Shown here: positions 9,788 through 20,553 of the stretch, piece by piece | Layout of the letters: each line of letters begins with the position of its first letter | Numbering within the stretch: the stretch's first letter is position 1 | NCBI GenBank assembly: GCA_003963305.1 | Contig: RXJR01000032.1 | Span: 1-64,000 of the forward strand | DNA length: 64,000 nucleotides | Reading direction: 5' to 3' | Source: Candidatus Melainabacteria bacterium | Lineage (GTDB): Bacteria; Cyanobacteriota; Vampirovibrionia; Obscuribacterales; Obscuribacteraceae | Notes under the pieces: model-generated | The model's input: only the letters and a program-made list of their open reading frames with translations | Database searches by the model: none | Told to the model about the DNA's origin: nothing | Position numbers and translations under genes: made by a program

Positions 9788-10375
9788 TTGACTCAAGTCA
9801 CCAAAATCCTAGCCGCAACAACGATTTCACTCACGTTGACGCTGCTGCAAAGCAGTACGGCCGAAGCGCGGTTAGGCGAGCCATTTGCTACCTTCAAAGT
9901 TAAAGCTGCAAAAGGATTTAAGTTCAAAAGCGAATCAAAAAGAGACAACCGCACCTACTACATGTATTCCATGTCGCTGGACGCCCCTACAATGCAAGCT
10001 GCGCCTGGTTTTGCGGGCGGACTGACCGTAACGGTTGTGAACGGGCATGTCACCGGACAATCAATGGTCATGCGCTTCGGCGACAACTACGAAGCAGGCA
10101 AAGCGCTGGCAGTGGCTCACGCTCTCGATTTCGTCTACGAATCACTGGGAAAACCCAGCCCAAAATCGAAAGATTCGACCGAAAGAGAGTTCCAGCAATA
10201 TACAAATGCTATCGATTTGGTCATGGCCGGAAATCCCCAGAACTTGCGTTATCCTGGATTCAATGGTGTCATTACATTGTCACTGTCGTCTGACCAGGGA
10301 GTGATTATCGCGGCCACCCCTGATGCCGCCCCCCCGCCTGGCGGACCCGAGCCAGTCAACAAGGCCAACAAGTAA
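9788..10375 (+). CDS. Exported protein preceding a Ser/Thr kinase
   Basis: A 195-residue protein with a TTG start. Residues 1-28 look like a signal peptide (MTQVTKILAATTISLTLTLLQ, then SSTAEA). The mature part has alternating charged and hydrophobic strands (FKVKAAKGFKFKSESKRDNRTYYMYSMSLD) and a Pro-rich tail. Its TAA stop overlaps the ATG of the kinase gene by one base (TAATG), a sign of translational coupling. It could be an envelope partner or sensor input for that kinase. No domain is recognised. Confidence 0.65.
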   Translation: MTQVTKILAATTISLTLTLLQSSTAEARLGEPFATFKVKAAKGFKFKSESKRDNRTYYMYSMSLDAPTMQAAPGFAGGLTVTVVNGHVTGQSMVMRFGDNYEAGKALAVAHALDFVYESLGKPSPKSKDSTEREFQQYTNAIDLVMAGNPQNLRYPGFNGVITLSLSSDQGVIIAATPDAAPPPGGPEPVNKANK

Positions 10376-12324
10376 TGGTTGATCACGAAACTCGAAAACA
10401 GCAATCTCTATCGAAGTTCTGCATCAAGTGCGGCGACAAGTTTGCCAGCGGCATGACAAAGTGCCCGAAAGACGGCGGCGAGCTGATGGAATTGCGTCAG
10501 GACATGATCGGCACGACATTTGCCAAGAAATACCAGATTACTTCCATCCTGGGCGAAGGCGGCATGAGCGTCGTCTATAAAGCCAAACACAAATATATGG
10601 AACGCGTCGTCGCCGTAAAGGTGTTGCACAAACATCTAATTGCAGATGCAGTAGCGCTGCAGCGCTTTCAGCAAGAGTCGCAGGCAGCAAGTTCACTTTC
10701 ACATCCCAACATCGTCACCGTTTATGACTTCGGGATCGAAGAAGGTCAGGCGTTCTTCGTTATGGACTGCCTGGAAGGTCCGACTCTGCAGGATGTACTT
10801 GAAAAACAAGAACGCATCGCCCCCAAAGAAGCAATCAGTATTTTGGTGCAACTTTGCGATGGGCTCGAACATGCACATCGCAAAGGTATCGTGCATCGTG
10901 ACTTGAAGCCCAGCAACCTTGTATTGATGCCGCAAGACGACGGCAGTCAGTTGCTGAAAATAGTTGATTTTGGAATCGCGAAATTGATGCCGAGTGAAGA
11001 CGGCAAAACCAGACAAGCGCTCACTCAAACCGGCGAAGTATTTGGCAGCCCACTTTTCATGAGCCCGGAACAATGCATGGGACGAGCTCCAGACCTGCGT
11101 TCCGATATCTACTCGGTCGGCTGTTTGATGTACGAAGCGCTGACCGGAGTGCCACCACTTATGGGTGACACATCCTTCGAAACGATGACCAAACATGTCA
11201 ACGAGATGCCCCTCGCCTTCAAACAAGTCAATCCCGAATCGAATATCCCACCGGCTCTCGAAGCCGTTGTCTTCCGCTGTCTGCAAAAAGATCCAGAAGA
11301 TCGCTACCAGAGCGCCGCTGAAATCATCAACGATCTTCCTGCTACGGAAAGACCGGCGATTCGCAACATTACAATTCATCCGCTGGCTCACATGAAGCCG
11401 GCGCAAAAGAAACCGACATTCGTCTTTCCAACTACTATCGTGCTGGCCCTGACGATTACAGCAGTTTCGTCGTACTATCTATTTTTCTGGAAAGGCCCGC
11501 TGTCAGACAGCGGCACACCTTATCACAAGTTCCGCTGGAATGTTTACATGACCCTGGCAGACACGGCAGCGCGCTCTGATCACAATCAAGATGCGGCCAA
11601 ATATCTGCTTGAAGCTGAGCGAGAAACTAAGTTTCTCAGCGATCGCCAGGAGAAGTATTTAAAGACACTGTCGCAACAAGCGGAAATCTATGGACGCCTG
11701 GCTGACACTGAAAAAGTTCAGCTGGTGACGCAAAAAATTGCAGAAGTGAAGAAAGAACGAGCACTCGGTGACTTCGAAAGGCTTCTGAAAATTTTGACTT
11801 CAGCCAAAACAGCATCGGCGATGAACAAAAATATGAATGATGCTGTGGTCAATTACAACAATGTCAAAGAATTAGCAGCAACATTGCACGAAGACGGAAT
11901 GTTCTCGCAAGAAGAAGATTTGCTGACCGCTGCAACTGAAGTCTACAAGCGAGCTTTACCACCCAATGATGCGCAGCTGGGAGACATAATCAGCGCCCTG
12001 GCAAGGTGCTATGAATCAGAGCAGAAAATGGATCTGGCAGGCTCATGTTTCAGAGAAGCGAACGACATCTATAAAAAATCAGCACCAGGTTCAGTCAAAT
12101 CGACAAAAGGTTTGCTCGAACTGGGTATTTTCGAAAAAGATCAAAGCAACTTCGACACGTCCAAACAATATCTTTCTACGGCTCTCGATCAAGCTCGAAA
12201 ACTGCCTGATAAACAGCTTCTTACTCAATGTTTAAATGCCTACGGTGACTGGTTCAGACAGCAAAACAACAGCAAGGAAGCCAAAGCTTTATTTGATGAA
12301 GCGAAAGCAGTAGCCAGAAAGTAA
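10375..12324 (+). CDS. Membrane Ser/Thr protein kinase with zinc ribbon and TPR-like region
   Basis: A 649-residue eukaryotic-like kinase. Residues 16-34 form a short ribbon (CIKCG, then CPKDGG). The kinase domain spans about 53-315 with glycine loop GEGGMSVV (60-67), ATP-binding Lys82, HRDLKPSN with Asp176, DFG at 198-200 and the activation segment GSPLFMSPEQ, so all catalytic residues are present. A transmembrane helix at about 349-371 is followed by an outside helical-repeat domain (about 390-649) of TPR type. This is the PknB-like layout with the sensor outside. It is coupled to the upstream exported protein and followed by a TPR protein, which makes a plausible signalling operon. Confidence 0.9.
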   Translation: MVDHETRKQQSLSKFCIKCGDKFASGMTKCPKDGGELMELRQDMIGTTFAKKYQITSILGEGGMSVVYKAKHKYMERVVAVKVLHKHLIADAVALQRFQQESQAASSLSHPNIVTVYDFGIEEGQAFFVMDCLEGPTLQDVLEKQERIAPKEAISILVQLCDGLEHAHRKGIVHRDLKPSNLVLMPQDDGSQLLKIVDFGIAKLMPSEDGKTRQALTQTGEVFGSPLFMSPEQCMGRAPDLRSDIYSVGCLMYEALTGVPPLMGDTSFETMTKHVNEMPLAFKQVNPESNIPPALEAVVFRCLQKDPEDRYQSAAEIINDLPATERPAIRNITIHPLAHMKPAQKKPTFVFPTTIVLALTITAVSSYYLFFWKGPLSDSGTPYHKFRWNVYMTLADTAARSDHNQDAAKYLLEAERETKFLSDRQEKYLKTLSQQAEIYGRLADTEKVQLVTQKIAEVKKERALGDFERLLKILTSAKTASAMNKNMNDAVVNYNNVKELAATLHEDGMFSQEEDLLTAATEVYKRALPPNDAQLGDIISALARCYESEQKMDLAGSCFREANDIYKKSAPGSVKSTKGLLELGIFEKDQSNFDTSKQYLSTALDQARKLPDKQLLTQCLNAYGDWFRQQNNSKEAKALFDEAKAVARK

Positions 12325-12383
12325 TTCACACCCGAAGGCAGAGTCAAAGCAGTTCGGCAGTTAGTGGTGACCTGGTGCAGTAA

Positions 12384-14150
12384 ATGGATGAGCCTCAATC
12401 GCTAGAAAGAGAGAGAGAGCCGGACGACCTGCAATCTGGTCGCGTTTTTGGCCCCGAGCAAATAGTCAAAATGAATGAGCACTTGCTTGACTCTGCAATC
12501 ACGCTCTACTTGAAAGACGGCTATGACAAAAGACTTTTACCAATCAAAGCAAAGCATCACCGCAACTGGTGGGAAGTAGACAGCAAAACCCGCATGCACG
12601 CCCGTTTTTGTTTGCCACTGACGATGGCGAGCGGACTGGGCTTCTACATTCTGTCGCCGGCTACATTCACAGTTGAATGGGATGGTGACAATCGCCATGA
12701 CGCGAAAGTGGAAATCCTCGATGCCGCATCTCACGCAGTGGTAGACAATCACAGTGCCTACGGCAGCTTTACTGTGCAAAGTTCCTTTATTGCTCGCACC
12801 AAAAATATTGGCGATTTCGTTTATATCAAAGGCATCGCCAATTCAGCAAGATTACCTTACAGTGTCCTGGAAGCGATGATTGAATCATGGTGGACCCCTT
12901 CCGAATTCGGAATAGTCTGTCTGGTCAATCAGCCTGGCAAATTCAAAATCAACAAAGGCGAACCTCTGGCTCAGATGATTGTCGTAAACCAGACGCACGC
13001 TATGTACAACCTGGCAGTGACCGACGGATACCCGCCAATCTATCCAGAGTGGAAAGTCAAGCAAGCCAATCCCGAGAAAAATCTGGACTATTTCAGAGGG
13101 CTCTTGCCAGACGGAACACCCGTCTGCCCTCACTTCAAATCATGGTCGGAAGCAGTTGCACTCGACCAACCAGACGAAAATGTAAGTGTCGATGACTTCA
13201 TAAATTCCGCCGTCGAAGCGCAAGAGAACGACAGTTACGAGGAAGCTCAAAGACATCTGGAACGGGCAATATACCTGGCGGAAGCAAGGAATCAAGTCAG
13301 TGAAAGACTGATTGACGTAATGCGCATCTTCGCCCTGAACAGACTGGAAATTTTTCAGTACGAATTGAGTCTCAAGTTTCTCCTCAAATGCGTCACACTG
13401 AACCAGCACTATTTCGACTCAAAGCTGGCATCAACCGCTCTTCTATACAATCATCTGGCCTATGTTTATTCGATGCTCGATGATGCAGTGGCCGCTTCCA
13501 CACATTACGAAAATGCTTTACGTGTCAAACGAGAGAACAAAACAGACGCGCTGGATCTGGCAGCCACACTGGTAGATTTTGGAGCTCTATGCAACTACAA
13601 AGACGACTATGAGCGAGCCGCAGAATTATTCGATGAAGCAAAAGAACTACTGAAGAAACTGCCACCTGAAGACTCTCGAAACTTGTTTTTGAAAAACGCC
13701 ACAGCCATCTTACTGACCAATCAAAAGAAATTCGAAGAAGCAGCCAAACTCTACGAAGAGCTGCTAGAGACGCGGTCCAGGCACTTTGGAGCAGAATCAG
13801 CTGAATTGGCCTCGACACTGAACGACTACGCCTTTCACTTCAAGTTGAGAGGACAACTGGAAAAAGCTGAGGAGCTATTCAAAAAATGCATTGCCATGCG
13901 CAGCAAATTACTCGGACCGGATCACCTGCAATTGTCTGAAGCACATGCTCATCTGCACTGGGTTTACAGAGACCGCGATGACTTAAAGAGTGCCACCGGA
14001 GAACTCAAGCAAGCAATTGAAATACGCTTGAAGACACTGCCACCAAACGACCAGGTCATCAAGGAATATTATCAATTGCTGGCTGACCTGTATTTTCGAC
14101 AGGGCGAAAAAGAACTCGGCAACGAAGCTCTCATCAACGCGAAGCGTTAA
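12384..14150 (+). CDS. DUF6065-like domain fused to TPR repeats
   Basis: A 588-residue cytosolic protein. Residues 50-240 resemble DUF6065: CLPLTMASGLGFYILSP, FTVEWDGD, a conserved SWWTPSEFGIVCLVN segment and FKINKGEPLAQMIVV. From about 265 to 580 there are repeated TPR units (SYEEAQRHLERAIYLAEA, LYNHLAYVYSMLDD, LAATLVDFGALCNYKDDYERAAELFDEA, LSEAHAHLHWVYRDRDDLKSA). DUF6065 has no known biochemical role as far as I know. The gene starts 59 bases after the kinase gene on the same strand and may be its partner or substrate. The ATG has no strong ribosome site. Confidence 0.65.
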   Translation: MDEPQSLEREREPDDLQSGRVFGPEQIVKMNEHLLDSAITLYLKDGYDKRLLPIKAKHHRNWWEVDSKTRMHARFCLPLTMASGLGFYILSPATFTVEWDGDNRHDAKVEILDAASHAVVDNHSAYGSFTVQSSFIARTKNIGDFVYIKGIANSARLPYSVLEAMIESWWTPSEFGIVCLVNQPGKFKINKGEPLAQMIVVNQTHAMYNLAVTDGYPPIYPEWKVKQANPEKNLDYFRGLLPDGTPVCPHFKSWSEAVALDQPDENVSVDDFINSAVEAQENDSYEEAQRHLERAIYLAEARNQVSERLIDVMRIFALNRLEIFQYELSLKFLLKCVTLNQHYFDSKLASTALLYNHLAYVYSMLDDAVAASTHYENALRVKRENKTDALDLAATLVDFGALCNYKDDYERAAELFDEAKELLKKLPPEDSRNLFLKNATAILLTNQKKFEEAAKLYEELLETRSRHFGAESAELASTLNDYAFHFKLRGQLEKAEELFKKCIAMRSKLLGPDHLQLSEAHAHLHWVYRDRDDLKSATGELKQAIEIRLKTLPPNDQVIKEYYQLLADLYFRQGEKELGNEALINAKR

Positions 14151-14165
14151 CCCGCTACTGGTCGG

Positions 14166-15461
14166 TTACGGATAAAGTCCGCGCAATCTGCGCGCTTCCA
14201 TGACCCGTTCGAGAGCCAGTCGCATCGCGGCTGTTCTCAGAGTAGATTTGTGAGTGGCCGCGCTTTCGAATACACGCTCGCATGATTTTTCAATCAACTG
14301 ATCGAGCTTGTCGTAAACTTCAGCTTCGGTCCACAACAAACGAATCAACCCCTGCACCCATTCGAAATAACCGACGGTCACACCGGCAGCGTTTGCCAGC
14401 ATATCCGGAACGAGTGTAATACCGCGAGATTCGAGAATGTCTTCAGCTTCAGGTGTTGTCGGTGAATTGGCGCCTTCAACAACGATTTTGCAACGCAGCT
14501 TCGATGCATTGCCCTTGTGAATTTGATTAGCAACCGCGCAAGGTGCAAGAATGTCGCATTCTAATTCGAGCAACTCTTCATTGGTGACACTGGAAGCATC
14601 AGGGAAACCGTGCATCGAGCCTTTCTTGGCCACATACTCGTTTACCTTTTTGATATTCAATCCGTCTTTATTGTACAAACCACCTTCGACGTCAGACACA
14701 CCGACGATAGTGAAGCCGGCCTTATCGAGAATAGTGGCGACTTCAGAACCAACAGCGCCAAGACCCTGCACGACAACCGTAGGAGACTTGCTGCTCAACT
14801 TAAGGTGCTTGACGATGTGTTTAGTACACATTGCCACACCATATCCAGTGGCTTCATATTGACTGAGAGATCCGCCGATAGACTTTGGTTTGCCTGTGAC
14901 AATCGAAGGAATGGTGTATCCCTTGTTGACGCTGTAGGTATCCATCATCCAGGCCATCGTCTGTTCATTTGTATTCAAGTCGGGTCCGGCGATGTCCTGG
15001 TCCGGTCCGATCACATCGATAATTTCTGAAGTGTAGCGGCGTGTAATGCGCTCCAGCTCACCCTGACTGTGCAGGCTGGGGTCGATCTTGATGCCGCCCT
15101 GAGCGCCGCCAAACGGCAGATTCATCAAGGCGCACTTCCAGGTCATCACCATAGCCATGGCAGTTACTTCGCCGAGCGTCACATCGGTATGATAACGAAC
15201 GCCGCCTTTACCGGGTCCTAAAGCCAAATCGTGATGCACTCTATAACCGATATAGGTGCGGACGGTGCCATCGTCCATGCGAGCAGGAATGATCACTGAA
15301 AGAGAACGCTTCGGATGCTTGAGTGGTTCCACCACGTTATCATCCAATTTCATGATGCGAGCGACCTTCATCAGTCGCTGCTGAGCCATGAGGAAATCGG
15401 GGGTCTCCCATTCATTTAGCAAAATCTTCTTCGACCCCTTGTTTTCTGATGCCGTAGTCAT
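14166..15461 (-). CDS. gdhA: Glu/Leu/Phe/Val dehydrogenase with Gln at the catalytic lysine
   Basis: A 431-residue protein of the glutamate dehydrogenase family (oxidative deamination of glutamate to 2-oxoglutarate). The substrate-site Lys85 (GPGKGGVRYH), Lys109, the Asp of AGPDLNTNEQTMAW and the NAD-binding GLGAVGS segment are all present. The family signature normally reads GG-A/G/S-K, with Lys as the active-site residue. Here it reads LPFGGAQGGIKIDP, with Gln121 in that place; the codon is clearly CAG. The protein may be weakly active, of altered specificity, or a regulatory subunit. It lies 77 bases downstream of ftcD, which releases glutamate, so a glutamate-degrading pair is plausible. 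Confidence 0.88.
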   Translation of the reverse strand: MTTASENKGSKKILLNEWETPDFLMAQQRLMKVARIMKLDDNVVEPLKHPKRSLSVIIPARMDDGTVRTYIGYRVHHDLALGPGKGGVRYHTDVTLGEVTAMAMVMTWKCALMNLPFGGAQGGIKIDPSLHSQGELERITRRYTSEIIDVIGPDQDIAGPDLNTNEQTMAWMMDTYSVNKGYTIPSIVTGKPKSIGGSLSQYEATGYGVAMCTKHIVKHLKLSSKSPTVVVQGLGAVGSEVATILDKAGFTIVGVSDVEGGLYNKDGLNIKKVNEYVAKKGSMHGFPDASSVTNEELLELECDILAPCAVANQIHKGNASKLRCKIVVEGANSPTTPEAEDILESRGITLVPDMLANAAGVTVGYFEWVQGLIRLLWTEAEVYDKLDQLIEKSCERVFESAATHKSTLRTAAMRLALERVMEARRLRGLYP

Positions 15462-15538
15462 CGTTATTCAACCTCTACTGATTGCTCGCTGCGACTTTTG
15501 CGAATTCGGTGATTCGCCCTACAAATAAACTGCGTATA

Positions 15539-17218
15539 TTATAGGCGGGAGAGTACCTTCGATCGTATATACTCCGCCTTTTTCCTCACTTCTTCGATTA
15601 ACTCGTCGGCTTGTTTGCGAGTAGAAGCGCAGAAATCGGCGGCTTCAGCGGTAGATGAAAGTCCACCAATGTTGATCAGGACATTGAAGAAAGCCCCCTC
15701 GGCTGCTGCCAGAGCAGTCAGAGCGGCCACACCGGAATCACTCAATGAATTAGGATTGCCCTTCTCGACAACCGTATCGGCAAACTCCAATAAAGGAACG
15801 GTTTTTCGGAGCACATTGAGAGGAACCGTGGTCGCCAATTTGTTTGCTTCCAGTATCGCGGCGTCACGAGCTTTTGCCTCTTCCGGCGAAGCTTTAGGCA
15901 ACCGACGAGCATCAATGATTTTATTGAATGCTTGCATATCCTCATCGATGGCCAGCATGAATTCGTGCTTGAGCCGCTGAGACTGCTCAGCCAGATCGTT
16001 CATCAATCCTTTGTGGCTTTCAAAACCCTTCTTTTCGAAAGTCAAATTAGCAACCATTGATGATAATGAAGCAGAGAGAGAGCCACATAAAGCAGCAACG
16101 CTCCCGCCACCCGGCGCAGCCGACTCCGATGCCAGCTCATCGAGAAAATCGGTGACCTTTTGCTCACTTAAAAGCTTTGCCGGTTTATCGACGCGAAACT
16201 CAATTATCTTTTGCTGGGGATCGAAAGGCGCCAGATCAGCAAGCCCCAGTGATTGAATAGCAACGCTGAGAAGTTCCTTGCGAGAAACGCCAGTCGACCG
16301 TCCCTGCTTTTGCAAGTAATGACGCCCGGCGTTCAACATCGGTTCGAGAGGCACAAGCCCAACTATTTCGCTGCCGGTGACACGAATTCCTAACTTCTCA
16401 GCCTCCTTACAACAGGCATCGAACGCATCTTCCAGGGATGTCTGGTGATAATCAACCAGATTGATCGAAACTTGAGCCCGCTCGTACTCATCCACATACC
16501 AGCCCACAGCTCGGCACGCTTTCAAAAGTCCGGGCACTTTCACAGGCGAGCCGTCGGCATTGCGCTCGGTTTCGCCCTTGGCGTTTTTCTTGGTGCGGCC
16601 AGCCTCACGGATATTGAGGGCAATTTCGTTGGCAAGCTTTTTAGATCTGGTATTGAGATTGACATTGTAAGCAATCAGAAACGGTCTTGCACCAATTACG
16701 GTGGCACCACTGGTTGCGTTAAAACTCTCAGGACCGAAATCAGGGCGGAAGTCAGCACCTGTCATCTTTGCTGCCAGTCCCTCGTACTCGCCCTTGCGAA
16801 TGTCAGCTAAACTGCGGCGGTCCTCGCGCTTAGCAGCTTCGGCGTACAGATAAATGGGAATCTTCAGCTCATCACCGACTCGCTTTCCGAGTTGCTCTGC
16901 TAAAGCGGCGCACTCTTCCATAGTGATGCCGCTTACAGGTATGAACGGACACACGTCAGTGGCGCCCATGCGTGGATGCTCCCCAGTGTGTCGTCGCATG
17001 TCGATTAAGGTGGAAGCCGCAGCAATCGACTGAAAAGCAGCTTCAACAGCAGCTTCCGGATCACCGACAAATGTGATTACTGTGCGATTGGTGCTCCATC
17101 CCGGATCGACGTCGAGCAAATTGACTCCACTGACAGAGCGAATAGCATCAGCAATCGCATTGATCACCTTTTCATTTCGCCCTTCGCTAAAATTCGGAAC
17201 GCATTCAACCAGGCGCAT
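15539..17218 (-). CDS. ftcD: Formimidoyltransferase-cyclodeaminase
   Basis: A 559-residue bifunctional folate enzyme. The N-terminal half (1-330: RLVECVPNFSEGRN, DPGWSTNRTVITFVG, RRHTGEHPRMGATDVCPFIP) transfers the formimino group of N-formimino-glutamate to tetrahydrofolate. The C-terminal half (about 355-559: FLDELASESAAPGGGSVAALCG, SDSGVAALTALAAAEGAFFNVLIN) is the cyclodeaminase that releases ammonia. The start is the ATG at 17218 because homologues begin LVECVPNF and a GGGG run precedes it. No other histidine-degradation gene is near, so its formimino donor could also come from elsewhere. The fused two-domain form resembles the vertebrate enzyme; many bacteria have separate genes. Confidence 0.93.
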   Translation of the reverse strand: MRLVECVPNFSEGRNEKVINAIADAIRSVSGVNLLDVDPGWSTNRTVITFVGDPEAAVEAAFQSIAAASTLIDMRRHTGEHPRMGATDVCPFIPVSGITMEECAALAEQLGKRVGDELKIPIYLYAEAAKREDRRSLADIRKGEYEGLAAKMTGADFRPDFGPESFNATSGATVIGARPFLIAYNVNLNTRSKKLANEIALNIREAGRTKKNAKGETERNADGSPVKVPGLLKACRAVGWYVDEYERAQVSINLVDYHQTSLEDAFDACCKEAEKLGIRVTGSEIVGLVPLEPMLNAGRHYLQKQGRSTGVSRKELLSVAIQSLGLADLAPFDPQQKIIEFRVDKPAKLLSEQKVTDFLDELASESAAPGGGSVAALCGSLSASLSSMVANLTFEKKGFESHKGLMNDLAEQSQRLKHEFMLAIDEDMQAFNKIIDARRLPKASPEEAKARDAAILEANKLATTVPLNVLRKTVPLLEFADTVVEKGNPNSLSDSGVAALTALAAAEGAFFNVLINIGGLSSTAEAADFCASTRKQADELIEEVRKKAEYIRSKVLSRL

Positions 17219-17367
17219 TGCAACCCCGCTTCGCATCTCAATGTCGGTAAGAAGCAAATAGTACAGCAAGGGAAAGGATAAGTGGTTAATATCGATTCAA
17301 AAAATTTGCTGCAAATTAGAGCCGTCCGAACCGCTCCATTTGATTGAATACAAGTTTTTTGACAAGG

Positions 17368-18252
17368 CTATTGCGATTGACTGAACTGAACCAGTATTCC
17401 ACCCAGGACGACAAGCACGACTCCTGCAAAGCGAATGCCGTTGAACTTTTCTTTCAGAAAGAACAGAGCAAACAGATACATCAAAAGCGGATAGCAACCT
17501 GTAATCACAACCACATACGAAGCAGTGGAAAGCGACATGGCTTTCAAATAGCAGAGATAACCAACCGCCAGGCAAGCTGCTGAAAAACCGGCGAACATCC
17601 AGGTGCGCCTGGACTTGAGCGAGACAGGAGCCCGCGTCAATTTCAAAACTGTTGCGAAAACAAGCAAAGTGAGAGCATCGAACAAACTGCGCGCGAAAAA
17701 TACAACCAGAGGATCCGCCAGTTCAACAGCTTTCTTGTCGAACAATCCATGCAATCCCCAGCCAGTGGTAGCAAAAATAATACACAGCAAGACGATGATG
17801 CGGTCTTTCCTGGTCTGAGACTTGTGTGATTTGGCTGATTGCCCGACTGCAGCTACTCCGACTCCAATCAGAGCACCGCCTATCAAGCGGTTCAAAACGA
17901 GTGGTTCACCAAGAAATGCAAATGCCAGAAATTGCATAATCAATGGATAACTGGCAGTTATACCAAGCACGTAGCTTGCTTCCGCCCGACTCATGGCAAA
18001 TAAGTAAGCAAACATCGACATAGACGAAGTGAAAGAACCCAGCCCCGACCAGAAGGCAACTGGTGCGGTTAAATGCCAGCCGGGCATTGTCGCGTTCAAA
18101 TACAGAAAAACAGACGGAATCTCGGGCAGCGCGAGCAGATAAAGAATCAGCAAAACATCGCGGTCGCTAGAGGTCTCGAGCGCTTTCTTGTCAAAGATTC
18201 CCCAGGCGCCCCAGCAGACAATTGTTGCTGCGACAACCAAATTCAAAATCAT
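17368..18252 (-). CDS. EamA/DMT-family permease
   Basis: A 294-residue inner-membrane protein with about ten hydrophobic helices in two EamA-like halves. Each half contains a recognisable W-G-x-x-G-x-FDKKA segment (CWGAWGIFDKKALE and TGWGLHGLFDKKAVE), which reflects internal duplication, and each ends with a YPL-x-M helix and a GGxL/I stretch. Members export or import small metabolites; substrate cannot be predicted. It is 149 bases upstream of ftcD on the same strand and diverges from the M50-like gene. Its ATG lies so that 118 bases remain for two divergent promoters. Confidence 0.85.
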   Translation of the reverse strand: MILNLVVAATIVCWGAWGIFDKKALETSSDRDVLLILYLLALPEIPSVFLYLNATMPGWHLTAPVAFWSGLGSFTSSMSMFAYLFAMSRAEASYVLGITASYPLIMQFLAFAFLGEPLVLNRLIGGALIGVGVAAVGQSAKSHKSQTRKDRIIVLLCIIFATTGWGLHGLFDKKAVELADPLVVFFARSLFDALTLLVFATVLKLTRAPVSLKSRRTWMFAGFSAACLAVGYLCYLKAMSLSTASYVVVITGCYPLLMYLFALFFLKEKFNGIRFAGVVLVVLGGILVQFSQSQ

Positions 18253-18370
18253 GCGCCTTTATCCGCCGCCAGCTGGCCGTCTGCCGAATAGTATTATGGA
18301 AATGATTGGATTTCCAGCGACACTTGCAGGGCTGCTGTATAAACGTAATAGAGAGTTGCAGGAAGCAGCG

Positions 18371-19324
18371 ATGAAGGAACCGAAACCGACAGCCTCAAAA
18401 CAAAAATCCAAGCAAAAGTTGGTCGAAGATCCAACTCCTTTGAGCGCTGCCGAAAAACTGGCGCTGCTCAGTGCTGAGGTAGAGCAGGAAGCTGCCGCAG
18501 TAGAGAAATCCAGAAGCATCGCGCCCGTCACTGGCAGTAGCAGTGGCCTTACTCAGACAAGCGCAGCCAGCGACAGGCAGGAAATTACAGAGTCGGAGAA
18601 ATCAAACGCCTGGGCATTTTGGTTAATCACAATTCTCAGCTTGTTTCTCTATAATGCACCGATTGTCGGTCTGCTGCTCTCGCCGATCAGCACGTTTGCA
18701 ACCATGGTGCATGAGATGTCTCACGCGCTCGTGTGTATTTTCACAGGCGGTTACGTCAGCGGAATGACGATTGTTTCCGATGGCAGTGGGCATGGCGGGC
18801 TCACATTCTGCCGAGGCGGACTGCCATTCTTCTATACACAAGCAGGTTATTTGGGAACTGCGGTGTTCGGTTGCTTGCTTATATTCCTCGGGCAATTCAA
18901 AAAGATATCCAAGGGAATTTTGATGTTCATGGGCGGAACAATAGGTTTAGCGAGCATTTTTCTCGTCGGACTAAATGTTCTGAATACTGGCTGGCAGGGC
19001 TTCTTGAGCATGATAGCCGGGCTCATGTTGTCTGGGTTCCTGGTCTGGGCGGGAGTAAAATGGCGTTCACATTATGCCAACTTGCTGCTCCTGTTTCTGG
19101 CAGTGCAAACGGCGCTCAATAGCGTTACAAGCATCGTTTATCTGGCCCAGGTTTCTCTGGGATTGACACCATTTGCATCGTTCTCAGACGCCACCAGCAT
19201 GCAAGACATGACCGGGCTCCCTGCTGGTTTCTGGAGCATCATCTGGGTACTGATGTCAGTAGCGATGCTCGGTGCAACACTCTACTACACGTATGGTCGC
19301 AACCTGATCAAGAAGTCGCAATAA
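18371..19324 (+). CDS. M50-like (M50B) membrane metalloprotease
   Basis: A 317-residue protein with several membrane helices. AGGAAG just before the ATG at 18371 decides the start; the frame is open further upstream but would run into the divergent permease gene. Residues 1-80 are a charged, Ser/Gln-rich cytosolic tail. The first helix (WAFWLITILSLFLYNAPIVGLLL) leads into HEMSHA at 114-119, the HExxH zinc motif, with GHGGLTFCRGGLPFFYTQAGYLG after it, typical of the M50B peptidase group. A second metal ligand is not obvious in the C-terminal helices. A role in regulated intramembrane proteolysis is possible but unproven. Confidence 0.75.
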   Translation: MKEPKPTASKQKSKQKLVEDPTPLSAAEKLALLSAEVEQEAAAVEKSRSIAPVTGSSSGLTQTSAASDRQEITESEKSNAWAFWLITILSLFLYNAPIVGLLLSPISTFATMVHEMSHALVCIFTGGYVSGMTIVSDGSGHGGLTFCRGGLPFFYTQAGYLGTAVFGCLLIFLGQFKKISKGILMFMGGTIGLASIFLVGLNVLNTGWQGFLSMIAGLMLSGFLVWAGVKWRSHYANLLLLFLAVQTALNSVTSIVYLAQVSLGLTPFASFSDATSMQDMTGLPAGFWSIIWVLMSVAMLGATLYYTYGRNLIKKSQ

Positions 19325-19371
19325 ATTCGTACAATAGCGGCACTTGAAGGAACGACTGAGTAGGAATTATC

Positions 19372-20514
<1,143 letters not shown>

Positions 20515-20553
20515 AAAACCACCATGATGGCGACCCGGATAACTAAAAAAATT

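Noticed and set aside
18188-18370. Longer N-terminus of the M50-like protein
   Set aside because: It would overlap the divergent permease gene; AGGAAG supports the ATG at 18371.
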